DNA of 64,000 bases from Tubiluchus corallicola (GCA_030141605.1 JAQGDQ010000690.1:47930-111929), one strand, 5' to 3'; positions 40,701 to 55,700 are shown, counted from the first letter of the stretch. The notes: generated by a model from the sequence alone, not told the origin. Translations and numbers: made by a program.

Positions 40701-43700
40701 CTAAAACGTTTCAACGGCTCATGTACGACCCGGTAAGTGATTGTTAAACGATACTAAATATTTGAGGAGGAGTTTACAATTCCCTAACCCTAGTCATAAC
40801 CCTAATCCAAATCCTATCCCCGAACCTAATCGTAAGCCTAACCCTGATGCTAATCCTAATCCCAACACTAGTCCTAACACAACTATACCCTAACCCTCCC
40901 TAACCCTAATCCTAATCCTAACTCTAACCCTAATCCTAATCCTAACCCAACCATACCCTAATCCAATTCTAACCTGATTCTAACCCCAACCCGATGCTAA
41001 TTCTAATCCTAACCCTAACCCTGATCCTAACCCTAATCCTAACCCAACCCTAATCCTAATCCTAACCCAACCATACCCTAACCCAACCCGACCTTAATCC
41101 TAACCCTACCCTAACCCAACCCTACTCTAACCCTAATCCTAATCCCAACCCTAACCCTAATCCTAACCCTAACCCTAATTCTAATCCTAACCCAACCCTA
41201 TTTCTAATCCTAACACAACACTAACCCTAACCCAACCCTAATCCAAACCCTGGTGCTAATCCTAATGCTAACCCTAATCCGAATCCTAACCATAGTCCTA
41301 ACCCAACCCTGATCCTAATCGTAGCCCTAACTGTAATATTGGCATACATTTAACTCTTTACTCACGGCATTATTTTATTAGAAACAGCAGTTGTAGCCAG
41401 TCTGGGCAAGAATGGACTTAAGCATCCCCAACTGAGAAAGGACCATTGCCTCTTTCATCTCTACGCATTCAGTGTTTGATGCTGTTTTAAATTTTCTTTC
41501 CAGGAATCACCCATTATTGACTTTTATCCGGTCGATTTTAAACTAGATCTCAACGGAAAGAAGTATGCTTGGCAAGGTATGACTATATATCTAGTGTGTA
41601 AAGTGTTTGTAGTGTGTAAAGTGGGCTTGTGACCACAATAAATGTTAGCATTTGTTCCTTATATTTGAATAATTTTCTTAGAAAGTTAGTTAACAGCAAC
41701 TGAACACAGCTGTTGCTTACATCACAAGCTAACCACAGTTTGCGCAATGGCAGGCATCTTCCCTGGACATCAAGCACTTTTGCGTAAGCGAAGATTACTA
41801 TAAGACGCTGATGCGATGTCACGAAAATGAGCTCTACGTCACACTGATGAACATTGCGGTTCATTTTCATGCTCATCTCAGTGCTGCACCTATTTGTCAC
41901 AGTCACGCGAATGTGTCAAAAGGGTGCCATCGCCAGTGTTAGCGGATTTGCTGAGCCCCCGCGTGGCTTAGAACATTTAACTATGCGGGGTAATTAATAT
42001 TTAATCTAAGTTTTGGTTTAAAAAAGTTGTTTTGGTGTTCGTTATTTAAGAGCCTACTTTATCTTAAATTAATGACTACACAATCATCCGGTTTTCCTTT
42101 AACTGTTTGTTTGCCAATACATAAGCTTTGTTTGTTTTCGTACAGGTGTTGCTTTGCTACCTTTTGTGGATGAAAAACGACTACTTAAAGCGTTAGAGTC
42201 CGTTTATCCCGATCTGACAAGTGAAGAGAGTAAGCAAATCATGTAAACTTTCTTAGAATAATAAAGAAAAGAGTTGCCATGGTGACTGATTCAAAAGATA
42301 ATAAAGAAAACGGTTGCCATAGTGACTGATTCAAAAGATAATAAAGAAAACGGCCGCCATGGCGACTGATTCAAAAGATAATAAAGAAAACTGCTGCCAT
42401 GACGACTGATTCAAAAGATAATAAAGAAAACGGCTGCCATGGCGACTGATTTAAAAGATAATAAAGAAAACGGTTGCCATAGTGACTGATTCAAAAGATA
42501 ATAAAGAAAACGGCCGCCATGGCGACTGATTCAAAAGATAATAAAGAAAATGGTTGCCATGGCGACTGATTCAAAAGATGATAAAGAAAACGGCTGCCAT
42601 GGCGACTGATTCAAAAGATAATAAAGAAAACGGCTGCCATGGCGACTGATTTAAAAGATAATAAAGAAAACGGTTGCCATGACGACTGATTCAAAAGATA
42701 ATAAAGAAAACTGCTGCCATGACGACTGATTCAAAAGATAATAAAGAAAATGGTTGCCATGGCGACTGATTCAAAAGATGATAAAGAAAATGGTTGCCAT
42801 GGCGACTTATTCAAAAGATAATAAAGAAAACGATTGCCATGGCAACTGATTCACATTCTCTTCTTACTGCTTAATTATTTTCATGTTTTTGATTGACTCT
42901 GATTGCTGACATTTTCACTGTTTTCAGTTGTTATTGGACCGGAGATTTAATCGATCATCGAATTGATTTTGTATTCGGTTTATCAATGTCCCTACCACTA
43001 ATTTCCCGGATGCGAAACTCTTGTGGTCACGATTTGTTAACTCCATCTGTATTAACGTTGTTATGAATTTTCTTATTGAAGAAAACGGTTGTCATAGTGA
43101 CTGACTGACAATCTCTGCTTGCAGTTTGATCGGCATTGCTCGTTAACATTTCCTCTCTTTCCAGGGCGGCGAAACTCCCGAGGTCACGACGTCCTGTTCG
43201 TGGGAAGATCGCATTCGGTTCATCCGTTCTTCGAAGGCATTTACGAAGGCGAGGGCGTTAACGATGCAAGTACAGTTCCGATACGTACAGTTGTTTGGGA
43301 ACGGCTGTCGTTCAAAGATCTGTCCCGGCACTCAAACTGGGAGTGTCTCCTGTATAGTTTGTGACACGCCCTTTGCACCTCTTACCACTTAGAATAACCT
43401 GGCTTATGGATAGACAATGTTTAAATAGTAATGAGTAATATGTGTGCTTGCAAACCAAAATCGTCCGATGTTAAAACTACGTTATGATAGTTCAAAGTAG
43501 AAAGCACTAAAAATGTGGTCAAATGTCAATTTCTTGTTTTTTATAAAACCAAATGCTTAACATATTGGACTTTTATATTCTATCATCAAGAAAATGTTCG
43601 AAAAATACAAAAAAATTAATTTTATAACCCCGTAAACGCTTGTCTGGCTAAAGATTAGTACTGCAATTGACTATTGTTAAAAATTTGTACAGTCAAAATT

Positions 43701-46700
43701 CCAAAAGTAGCCCGTGTAAGGTGTCAGTTTGCTTGCAGTTTTTTCTGTTACCAATCCCAGATCTTCATTAGTAAGAGCCATCTACTGGATATAAACGTAA
43801 CTTCAGGGTGTTCTTGTAAAGTCTGTAGCAACCACACTTTCGTACAGTTGTTAGGTGTTCTTGTAGAAGGACGACAAAAAACAATGGCTGACTTTAACAG
43901 TGATTTTCTCAAGGTTAAGTTTTTCAGTGTGCAGCCTACACCTCAACTTCAATGTTGATTATCTCAGCTTAGAAGTAACACAGAGCGATGAACTTGGTAT
44001 CAAAATGATCCTCATGAAATGGAGAGTCAGAATATGTGAATAACTAGAAAAGCTTAAAAGAAGACAGGGTGATTTTTCATATACGCCCATTTTCAAGTCT
44101 GACAAAATGTATACATTTTAACACAATTAATACTGCAAATGTGTTTCTGATAATTAAACAATAGATTAAAAAATTAATTAATGGTTGTTGACATCACAAA
44201 CTAACATAATTTGCAACAGCAAAGATATTCTCCGAGCGTGTTGCACATGAAAAATGGAAATAGAGTGCTACTGTGTGTTGTCCTAAAACTAGGCAAGTTT
44301 TCAAGTTTTAAGATAAAATATGAAATTTATTGCTGTACTCACGCATGAGCTGTCAAACGTCTGAACTGAGAGATACAGCACCTGTTTTTTGTGCAATGTG
44401 CTTCTGAAATTAGGCGTCAGTGGCCGTCTAACTAGTGAATGGAGAAATGCGTGTAACAGAGAAGAACTAGTAGCGTGAATGTGAAATTGTGTTTGCGTGG
44501 TCATAATTCTTTCATGTAATCCATTTTTGACAAAATAGTATGTAGTTTCCTTCGAATGATTTAAAGAGTAGATTGTTTTGACCTACAATTTATGATTGGG
44601 TCCGGTTTTGCTTTATTTGCCGACTTACGGACGATTTTGCTGTGCAAGTACACTTTGTAAGGGAGGCATTAGCCATATAGGCAGGATCGATCTGCTTTAG
44701 TAAATGATTTTTGCTTTAGACAGTTCCATTTGCTATTTCATTTTGCTGTCAGAAAGTTCACACACATCCAATCGCCTCCTCTTTTCCCAGTTCCACTCTT
44801 TTATGTCAGGAGACTGCTCCTGTTTACCTGACTACCTCGTTTTGTTTAGTCTTTCATCTTTGTATACGTGCAATATTGATTTTGTTTTTATTTGCAGTGG
44901 GTTGATATTAACACCGGACTAACGCACGGTCTCTCGGGAACGGTGTTACAAGACAAGTTTGTCGTCATTCCTGGAGGGTACGTGGTCAACAGTTTTTTTA
45001 CGCTTGTAATCAAATCACAGATATTATTTATTGTCTCAGTGAACAAAGAGAGGCTTTCCAAGTAACGGGAGTGCATATACACAAATTTTCTTGAAGCAGT
45101 AGCCCCTCTTCATGAATACTCTGGCTTCTTTACATAAAAAAAACTATAAGGAGAAGCCAGTGCCATCATTATGACTACAAACTAAGTTTTTGCTGAGAAT
45201 TCAAAATCCACAAAAGTACAAAAGAGTTAACTCCTTCAGGACCGCAACATTCAGAATAGGTCTTATAAGCTCTACGACTTTTCTGCTACTGTATGGGCAC
45301 AGACATAACTAAATGATTACAAATTAGGTACTGTTCTATTCAGGAGAATGTCGGCTATCCAATCATGCTATTTGTTTAAACATTCATAAGTGATTTAATT
45401 GGATAGAATTAAGAAAAACATATCCTTTTGAAGTACTCCAACTTGAATAACTTAGTCTGGTGTACACTTGCGTGATCGTATGTACTAATTTATTGATCGC
45501 CTGCTTGCTACAGCCCAAGCTGTGCAGTGTTCTGCTGCTATTCCAGGAAAACCGACCGATCAGCCAAGGATAAATTAAGATCGTTTCATCTTTTAACAGG
45601 AATTTCTCCTCAAAAATAGAGTAGACTTGAGGCTAAAGTGTATAAGAGTTTTGTGTCTGGATAGTTGCAATTTTGTGCATTAGCCGATTTCACACAAGTG
45701 ATACTGTACATTGTTGCAGAGCAAACACTGCAGTTACTGAAAGCTTTCTTCAATTTTTTCTTCAAAAATTATTTTTTAATTTGTCTAAGGTACGCAAATG
45801 CATTTCGTAGTCCATTGTAGGAGGAATAGAAACCTACAATAATTATGAAATGTAACGTAATCACTGCTTAGTGAGATCAGTTTTTCAGTTGCTTAGTGAG
45901 ATCAGCAAACGCTTACAGTCCTGAAAGAGTTAAGCTTAGAAAATATATTAAAGAAATTTCCAAAGAACTGCCTATAAAGCATAAATTTAAAACATATTAC
46001 CTCTGAATTGAAATTTTCAGGCGTGGTGGTTGTTGCCACTTACTTGAAAATCATGATGTAACTGGGAGACTTTGTGATTTTTCTGAAGCGCGTCGCGACT
46101 TTCCGTCAGCACACTGTGTACTTAAGCCAATTCAAACTTCTGCAGCTTACGTAACGTTAGCACAAAAATGTTACAAAAGTATCTATCTAATTTCTCTTTT
46201 AAAAAACTTATTACACTTTTGTTGAGGATTGACAGCGCACTACTTTTCTTCAAGGCAAATGACGTCATTAGAAGAAGAATGGTCATTGAAAATAGAAGCG
46301 TCCAAGGATAAAGTGATCAAGACTTTAAACTGACTTTTACTAGTTACACTAGGCGCTTATTGCAATCTTTCTAAATTCTGCCAGCATTTTCCCCAAACAT
46401 TGAAATAAGCCTAACCTCCTGGAAAGTTTGACATTTCCTTTAATTAGGTAGGATTTGTATGATGAAACTCGGGGGGTTCATTATCGACATAAACACTTCT
46501 TTTTTATTTTAACGGAAATTTTTCATTTCAAATCGTTCGTGTGAACGTTCTTATACAGTAAGTCCTCGCTTAGCGACTTCCCATTTACCGATGTTTTGTT
46601 TTAATTCCGCACTTTTTTCTCATTTAGAGACGCACGTTTCATTTCCACAACAATTTTTTTACTTTGCTTAAAGCCAATTTTTATTTCATCAACAATGTTT

Positions 46701-49700
46701 TTATACTTTGAAGCATTTAACCAGCACATATTGCATTATTCTGTTCTAAAAACGACTAGTAATGTTGTTGGCATCCTTCAGTCTCGGAAGACAATGGAGT
46801 GTGCGCCAAGAGAGTCAGTTATTGATCACGTTGATGGAGCTGCAGCGTCGACTGTGGCTGAACAGTGCGATCCTTGAACGTCTCCAGGGTGCATGCTTGC
46901 GCAAGCTGTATGGAGATCCTGAGTTGCACAGACAACAGGAACCCCCTCTCTTCCTCCCTGGTGTAGTCCAAAGGAAAGCAGAGCGATACGTTTGGCACCG
47001 GGTTGGCTGCAGGAGCTGCCGGAGTCAGTGAGCATGCTGCACTGGTCCGCCTTCGGGGCTCCACTCCTGATTTGGAAGGTTTACTCCTCTACACATGGCT
47101 GTTTGGTCACTTGACCGCCTCCGCCCTCTAGCCATTGGCTGCTTGTGCACCTCCAACTAGTAATGTAAACAGTGCAATTATTATACGTGTGTTTGCTTAC
47201 TGACTGAATGCCAAAATGCTATCCGATTTTATCAAGCGACTTATGCGCCTCCGATTTATAAGCATAGAAATGCAAAATTGATGCGCAGGAGGTTTGCTTG
47301 CACCCTGTTGCTATAGCAACCAGACTATGTATCTGGATGTAGTTGGCTCAAGGTCGCTTCAGGGCTTTATCTGTGCAGTGTTTGTTGTTTAGCCGCTGCT
47401 TAGTCTTCAACGTTAAAGAATGTAAGGCCACTAGCTAGATATTGGTAAGAATTATCGGTGGTTTCAACCAAGCGGAAAGAAATATGCATAAAATTCAAAA
47501 ACCGTTTTAATTTTAATTAATATGATTTAGGCAGCATTGATTTTTGTCTTGGGAATGTATCTCAGTCCTTTTACATTACTTTCTATAAACATCTTGGTTT
47601 CAATTAACGACGTTTTGTTAGAACACATTGGCGTGGTTAAGCGAGGACTTACGGTAATTTAAAGCCGTAGCATATTTTGTTGAACATCTCAATAATTGAA
47701 TAAACGGATTTTTTAGTTCTGAGACACCAAAATGGATTTTTTAGTTCTGAGACACCAAAACGGATCTCTACGCATCGAATTGTCAATATTATTCAATTAT
47801 TTCCTTTCAATATTGTGCAGCAACTTATTAAAGTTATAAATTTTTCAGAACTGTGAAATCACCATTGCCGGGTTGTTCAGATGTTCCGGATAGTAGTGCT
47901 ATAAGGTATGTGTTGTATTTGCTGTTGTGTTTTTGAAATGGATTCATTACAATGTGCTTTTGTTATTTTAGTCCTTTATATAGTGGTGCGCTTGTGATGG
48001 TGGTGCGCTGGAGGTTGAGGTGCACTCATGATCGTGGTGTGCTCGTGATCATGGTGCGTTCGTGATGGTGGTGCACTCGTGACCGTGGTGCACTCGTGAC
48101 CGTGGTGCACCTGTGATCATGATCGTGGTGCGCTTGTGATGGTGGTGCACTCGTGGTCGAGGTGCACTCGTGACCGTGGTGCACTAGTGGTCATGGTGCA
48201 CTCGTGACCGTGGTGCGCCTGTGATCATGATCGTGGTGCGCTTGTGATGGTGGTGCACTCGTGGTCATGGTGCACTCGTGACCGTGGTGCGCCTGTGATC
48301 ATGATCATGGTGCGCTTGTGATCATATTCGTGGTGCACTCATGCTGGCGGTGCAGTTTTATGCTGGTTACGACGGATAACGAGTGAATTCAATCAAAACG
48401 CTGGTGAACTTCTACCATTTGTTTATTCCATAGTTATAGCACACGTTTTAACTTTACAGTCCGGAATGCAATACCAGGGTTCCCACTGTCAGGAAAAATC
48501 CTGGAAAATCCTTGAAAATACAGACTATCCTGAAAAGTCAAGGGAAAGTCAGGGAAAAGATAATTTGATAAAAAGTCAGGGAAAATGATCAAAATGGGGC
48601 GAAAAGTCAGCGAAATTGGAAAGGGTTGCGAAAATAATCACGGTGAACCGATATTTTTCCAAACATATTTTTCAGCGATTCGTGATAATGATTGGCATAA
48701 GAAAGTTTATTTATTGTGATTAGTGTAATTTAAATTAGCACTACTGCAACTGTGCCGACACATTATATATGAGTATATGTATGAATGTCCATACACAAAA
48801 ATGTTTGAATGTGTATACCGGTAATGCAATTTCTGCTTATCTTTGTCATGGAAAACCCAATGTTTGATCATGAAAAAGTCAGGGAAGTTTATTTTAAAAT
48901 TCTGTGGGAACCCTGATTATACTTTGATGATAAATTTACTTTCCACTGAAAAACCTAAAACGTAATAATGTAATAGTGAATTGTTTCCAGTGAGCTAAAC
49001 ATATGTCAAAACTCAGCAGCAGTTTAGAAGTTTGTCTCCCTTACAAGCATAGTGTCAGCGTTAGTCTGAAAGAGAGAGAGTGTCCGTCAGTCTGTTCCGC
49101 TCAGTTCTCTTTTTATAAAATAGTCACTACGCTTCACTAAATCAAAAAATAAAAAGTCTGGTTTTTTTGTGGTTGTGCCAGCTAGTGCAAACACTTAACT
49201 AGGTGAACATTCCAGTTGTGCAGCCCAGTGCCTGGCAGCTCTGTCCCACTGAGGTATACATACAAGATTCTAGGAAAAAGTATAAAAGTGAGATATGCAA
49301 AATTGCAAGAAAAAACAGTTAGATACGAATGTTGAACGCTTGTTTAGAAGTAAAAGATAGTTTTTGGAATGTTGTATGTTGCATTGTCCGGTCACGGAAA
49401 AGTGCAGGTGGTGAGAAGCAAAATGGGATCAGAATGTATGAGGTCAGTTTGTGTTTTGTTTCGTTTTTTACGAGTACTTAACTGAAGTTCTTTTTCTAGT
49501 GTGTTTTACAAAGACCCGCAGTATCACAGAGACTTTCTCTTTCCAGCCAAACTACTACCCGGAGCCGTGTAAGTACCCTGATTATTCGGTACATACATTA
49601 TGACCTGGTTGTTTTATACCAGTAATACTACTCAGCATAAATTCCTCAGGAAACCAAACACAGGTATTTGTTAAAATTAGTCCACAATGCGAAGCATCGC

Positions 49701-52700
49701 ATTGCTCATTTATTTTTTGCTGCCCAAGTGCCGGGATTTGTCGTTTAACCCTTTCACTACGTAGTTGCTTTTTATCTTGGCCACACTGACTTTGCACATT
49801 TGACAATAACTTCTTGTGGTGTGTTACTAAAACAGAATCTTGTAAATAAACTAATAGTTGTTTGTTACTGAGTGCTAATTTTACATATTAGTCAAATATT
49901 TGTACACATGCACTCACACACACACACACGCGCGCACACGCACACATACACAAACACACGTGCACACTGTTATAAATAAGCATGTACTATTATTTAGAAA
50001 CCTGTTTTCATAAAACTATATACTAACCCATAATATGCAATCATTTTATAAGAATGCAGAACAATCAACTAAACGTTTCATCAACGATCTACAGGTGATT
50101 TTGCGTGATGATGTACTACAGTACAGTATTATGGAATGCACCTGGCTTCAGATGCTGATTGGTTGGTTAGCGTTACTTGTCACGAGGCAACCCCAATCCC
50201 ACGGCTGTTAAACTTTTCTACAAAGTTTTTTGCATGGCCGTAGCAGTGAAATAAACAGACCTGGGCAACTGCGCTTAGTGCTGAGTTTGGGCGGCAGTCT
50301 ACCACCTTCCGTCTTTTGCATGGAAAGCATAGGCGACAGTGTGCCGCCTTCCGTAGTAAAAGGGTTAATTCTAATTTATTGTAGATAACATTAGTATGGA
50401 TATTAATTACACAGAGGAACGTACAAAAAAACCTTCAGCAGTAATTATGTTAACTAGTACAATGTTAGAAAGAGTTTTGACCGTATCTGTGTTTGACACT
50501 AGAACAATGATTATTTCCATCTGATCTTTCTAACAGTTTCCGTTAGTTTGGAGCAGGGGTGTGCAAACTGCGGCCCGCCGAGAGATCTTGTGCGGCCCGC
50601 GAAGAGGTTTGCCAACATAATGAAAGTGCGGCCCACGCGATCTAGCTGAAGTCCGCGCCAATACCGCAAAGATAGTGTGGGTAGTTTTTTCCTCTAAATC
50701 GGATGGCATTAACCCTTACAAGACCGTTGTCACTTAACGTCACTGTCGGACATGACGAAATATATGGTTTTTAATATAAATTTTAATAATTTCTAAAATC
50801 GTTTTTTGAGTGTAGTTGTAATGATGTGACAGATCAGATGCAGAAAAATCGTTATTAGGTCCTACTGTACTTGGCTCCTTCACTAAACTGCATGCGGCCC
50901 ACAGGAATTGCGGGAAAGTTTAATGTGGCCCGGCTAGTCAGATAATTTGCACACCCCTGGTTTGGAGTTTAAACCTTCTCCCGTTGAACCCAAAATGTAG
51001 GGCCTTAGTTGAAATACTTGATGGCTTGTATGGAGTAAATAACAAGAAATTGCTTCACATGAGCTTACGCAATGCCATATTGTCATTACTCGTGAGCAGT
51101 CGATGGTCCATAGTTCAATTGTGTGTGGATTGATTGAGCTGTAATTTTTCTAATGGATATTTTTAATTGCAAAACTGCAATAAAGCAATGCACTTTTGTC
51201 CAAAACCTGCTTGATACGCAAAAAAGATTATTAATCCACATTTGTCGTTTTCAGGCCTCCACCTCCAGCACTAAAACCGGAGGATTTAGCTAAAGCCGCA
51301 GCGTACAGACCGCAGATAGGTTGGGTACAGCGTGACAGGTCCCGGAATGCACGGGGTGCCTTGTTGGACCAATCGGGACACCGAGCTCTAAGGTAAGACA
51401 GTCGTTCTGCTGTACCACGTTGTTTTTCACGACTGAATTTGGTAAGACAGCAAAAAGTTATTAAATTTGCTGTTTAGACATAGCCAGGGCACTTTATTTA
51501 TGACTTTAGTCATAAATTGCATAAATAGCTTATTTAATACTAATTTCAGATTTTATTTATGACTATTTATGACGTGTCAAATTTTGACCAAAAATGCCAT
51601 CCTGAGCTAAAAGAAATACATATTTTTAATCAGAATCTTGTATTTTGCCTTTCTTCGTTCTTCATTACATTAAAATGTAATAAAAATGTCTACTTTCATC
51701 ATTCCAAGGCCTGAAGTTTCTCGTATTGTTTTGCATGCAGGCATCCCTCCAGACTGAAATCCGTGATCGTGTTTATAATAATTATAGTATCGGTTTTAAT
51801 TTGTTTAGGATGACCTATAAAATTACTGCTCATAAAAATCAATCTATTAATTAATTCGTACAGTCACAATTCGTAGCCACAATTAGTACAAGTAAATAAT
51901 GTATTTTTTTAAATATCGATTTTAAATTTAATGTTGGAAAATACTATTGGCTATTACATCTTTCTAGGGAACCGTCACGTATGTTTTCTAATTAAAATTA
52001 CATTAAGCAAAATAACTAAACAAGAAAAACAGTTAAATTTTAATGACAATGAAGCAACAAATTCTCCCAAAGATAAAATATGCTCAAATTCTAGCAGACG
52101 GCATTATTCTTATTTTTTGAGGATGAGGCAGTAAGGCACGGGAAACGCTTGCGGCAAACTCGAGCTAAAACCTACACCCAAGCCATTGACTTACGCCGCT
52201 TAGGGGTAAGCATCGAAGTTCGGTTCGATTCGAATTCGAAAGTCACAAATTCGGTTCGATTCGAATTCGTTTTCTGGTAGAGAATGCTCACCCCTAACGC
52301 CGCTAGGATGAGAAAGGCACTGAAATGAACGTGCAAAGAAAAGAATTAGAAGTGTAGATTTCTGTTATTGTGCAGAGCGTAGGTTTGAGGCGGCAGAACT
52401 TTAGGACATTAAAATAGGTAAGCTGTCTTTAATTCAAATTTTCGATGGAACGACAACGATTCTGTCGGTGCCTATTTATTTTTTCGCGGTAACGCGCTCA
52501 TTTACTTTTTATTATTTAGGTTACTTCTAGACGAGTTAATGACAGATAAACGCATCAGTTAGACAGTCTCAGTTACTGTGTTAGTCCACCAAACAGTCAC
52601 GCGCAAGCTTCTTATGGACTGCCTGTGTGTGTGGGAGAGAGAGAGAGAGAGACGGTGGAAACAGTTTTCTGTACTGAATTTTTTGTTCCATTCATCGGGA

Positions 52701-55700
52701 AATGATTATTTTTCTTTCGTTATTTATGACAAATTTGAAATCTTATTTATGACTATTTATGACTATTTTGCAAGAAAAGTCATAAATAAAGTGCCCTGGA
52801 CATAGCTGTCTGTAAAGCAGTTCATTTCTTATTTAATTCCGGAAAGGTTGCACTTGTGCTTAGCAAACAGTTATGTTAAATTTTGTAATAGTACACCACA
52901 AACAGTTACAAAACATGCTTGTTTCTACTGTTTACTACACAACCAATTTAAAAGCTTGCTTACGTTTCCCACAAATGCTTAGGAGGTGTGCTGTAGCCTG
53001 CTGCTGCCATCTAGCAACCAGAAAACAAATAGTAGCTTAAACAGAAAATAGTGACAATTTTTGTGTTTGGTTTGATAGTGAGTTTACCATGGACAGTTGT
53101 CTATAAAGCATCAAGAATAGCTGGAAACTCAAAATTGATGCTTGTGTATGATAGTTAAGCAACACCTGGTCTGGTTAGTAAATTATTGGCTGACTGCTTC
53201 TGTGTGGTTTCATCTCCATACTGTCTCTGATTGTTTATCTCGGATAGGATGTGTATGCATACAAATGCAGTTAAACATCTCTGTCTGAGAGTTAAGCAGC
53301 ACTAGGTCTGTTTAGTAAATTACTGGGTGACTGCTTCTGTGTGGTTTTATCTCCATACTGTCTCTGATTGTTTATCTCAGATAGGATGTGTATGCATACA
53401 AATGCAGTTAAACATCTCTGTCTGACAGTTAAGCAACACTAGGTCTGTTTAGTAAATTACTGGGTGACTGCTTCTGTGTGGTTTTATCTCCGTACTGTCT
53501 CTGATTGTTTATCTCAGATAGGATGTGTATGCATACAAATGCAGTTCAATATCTCTGCCTGTTCTTCAAGGATTGTTCTTACCAAATACCTCATTCTGGT
53601 CCCTTCTCAGCCATCAAATACGAGTTGTAGGCCTGCCGTTCAACACTCTGTCTGCAATTTTGCAGCGTGCTAAGAAAAACTGAAAAAATATATGCAGATA
53701 ACGCCTAAAGCAAAACCGGACCCAAATCTTAAACTGTGGGTCAAAACAATCTACTCTTTAAACTATTGAAAGGAAACGTAATATTTCTTTAAAAATGACT
53801 TTCGTGAAAGAATTATTACCATACAAACACAATTTCACGTTCGCGCCACTAGTTCTTCGCTGTAACATGCATTTCACCATTCGCTAGTTAGACGGGCACT
53901 AGCGTCTGCATTTCAGAAATGCATTGCTTAAAAAACAGGTGCTGTACCTCTCAGTTCAGATGTGTTAGTTTGTGACAAACTACACATGTTCGACAGTTCA
54001 TGTGTGAGCACAGCGGCAAATTTGAAATTTGAATTTTTATCTTAAAACTTGCTTAGTTTTAGTACAACAAACTGGATACCTTACAGTAGCAACACGTGTA
54101 ACACGAATATTTTGATGCTAAAAATTATGTTAGTTTGTGACGTCATCAATAGTTGGGCTAGCTTGCCGCTAATTAAGTTTTTAATCTATTATTTGATTAT
54201 CAGAACCGCTTTTGCAGTATTAATTGTGTTAAAATATATACTTTTTATCAGACTTGGAAATGGGATAGTATACGAAAAAATCATCCTTTAGAATGGATAC
54301 AGTGACACTAGACAGCCTGCAGATTTGAAGGGCAAAAAGAGAGCTAGAAAACTTGGCATGTTGCCAATTATTATAAGCTCATTACGAGCACCCTGCTACG
54401 TAGTTGTTTACATATTTGCAAAAGTTGCAGTAAAATGCTTTGGCAGTGGCACTGCTAGGTGGCAGCACCAAGTCAAAACCTTTGAAGTTGTAAAAAAAAT
54501 CCACTAGTCAACGTTGGCTGTCAGTTCAAGTTTCTTGAAATTTATTGACTTTATCGTGTAATTAGGCCATAACTTTCAATGGTTTCAGCATGACTTGTGC
54601 ATAACTATGTATTGCTTTCTTGCTGCTTGATGACTTTCTGGCTTTCACGTGTTACACATTAACATGTGCTTTGTGAAATTAAATGTGCATTATTGTGCTG
54701 CCTCTTAAAGGTGTATTGCGAAAATTTAAAAAAAATAGTAAATTATTGATTTTTCATTGTTTTTGATTGATTTCGAATAGTCTTGAGCTGACAAACTCCA
54801 AATAAAATGATATAATGTTTAGTTATGTCGTCGATTGTTGTGTTAAATTGTTCGATCATTATTTGTCTACATAAGGACTCATGTTCACATGCTGTGGTGC
54901 ACTTGATGTGCTAGCACACTACAAACAATTAGTTTATAAACATTCATAAAAAAGTAAGAATTGATATGCCTCATCATAATTTATTTTCGTCTGTTAATGT
55001 TTTTTGATATACCGATTTAATTTATTAATAATTTTCAAATTTCACCAAAAGTTTTAAACTAAATTCTGTTTGTTTTCACCGCCGAAGATGCATTGTTTTC
55101 ATCTTTGGGCTGCATTGTTTCTTAATGATAGCCATATATGCATTGCCGTTGTGTATGTTTTGGTTAAGAAGTTCCGTTTATCTGTCCTTACAGACACACG
55201 TTAGGTATAGGTAGTGGCCAGTACAGCAACGTGCCTCCGCCCTCATCCAGAAATTACCCGGGACGGAACAACACCGTGCCTCCCCCTTCGTCTAGAGATT
55301 ATCCCGTACGGAACAGGCAGCCGGGGGCCTACGGTAAGTCGCATGCTTTTTCGACACGTGTTGTACAATAATAACATAATATGTGAGTTTAGTGTGCTGT
55401 GTGAGTATCGAACCAACGTAGTTGACTCTACATCTGTCACTAGGGGAGGGCATTTTGATCGCCATGTAAACCTTACATTGATGCTAATGATTTGTCATAG
55501 TAATCAGAAAGCTTTGTTTCATCTTGGACGGTTTTAATTGCTTTCGTGTTCGATGTTTCCTGTGTTTGTTGGCGCTTTGTTCAATATAGCATCATCTCTG
55601 GTTTCCAGTTCGTGTTTTATTTGTTCGAAGGTTTGAGTGCACTTCTAAGAATCATATGCGGTTCTGTAAGGATTAGTTTTCCTGTACGAACTCGTCGTTC

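Noticed and set aside
46762-47064. Overlapping 60-89 codon frames within the pogo-type element
   Set aside because: No transposase motif (no DDE or HTH signature seen), and frames are open on both strands of a GC-richer insert.
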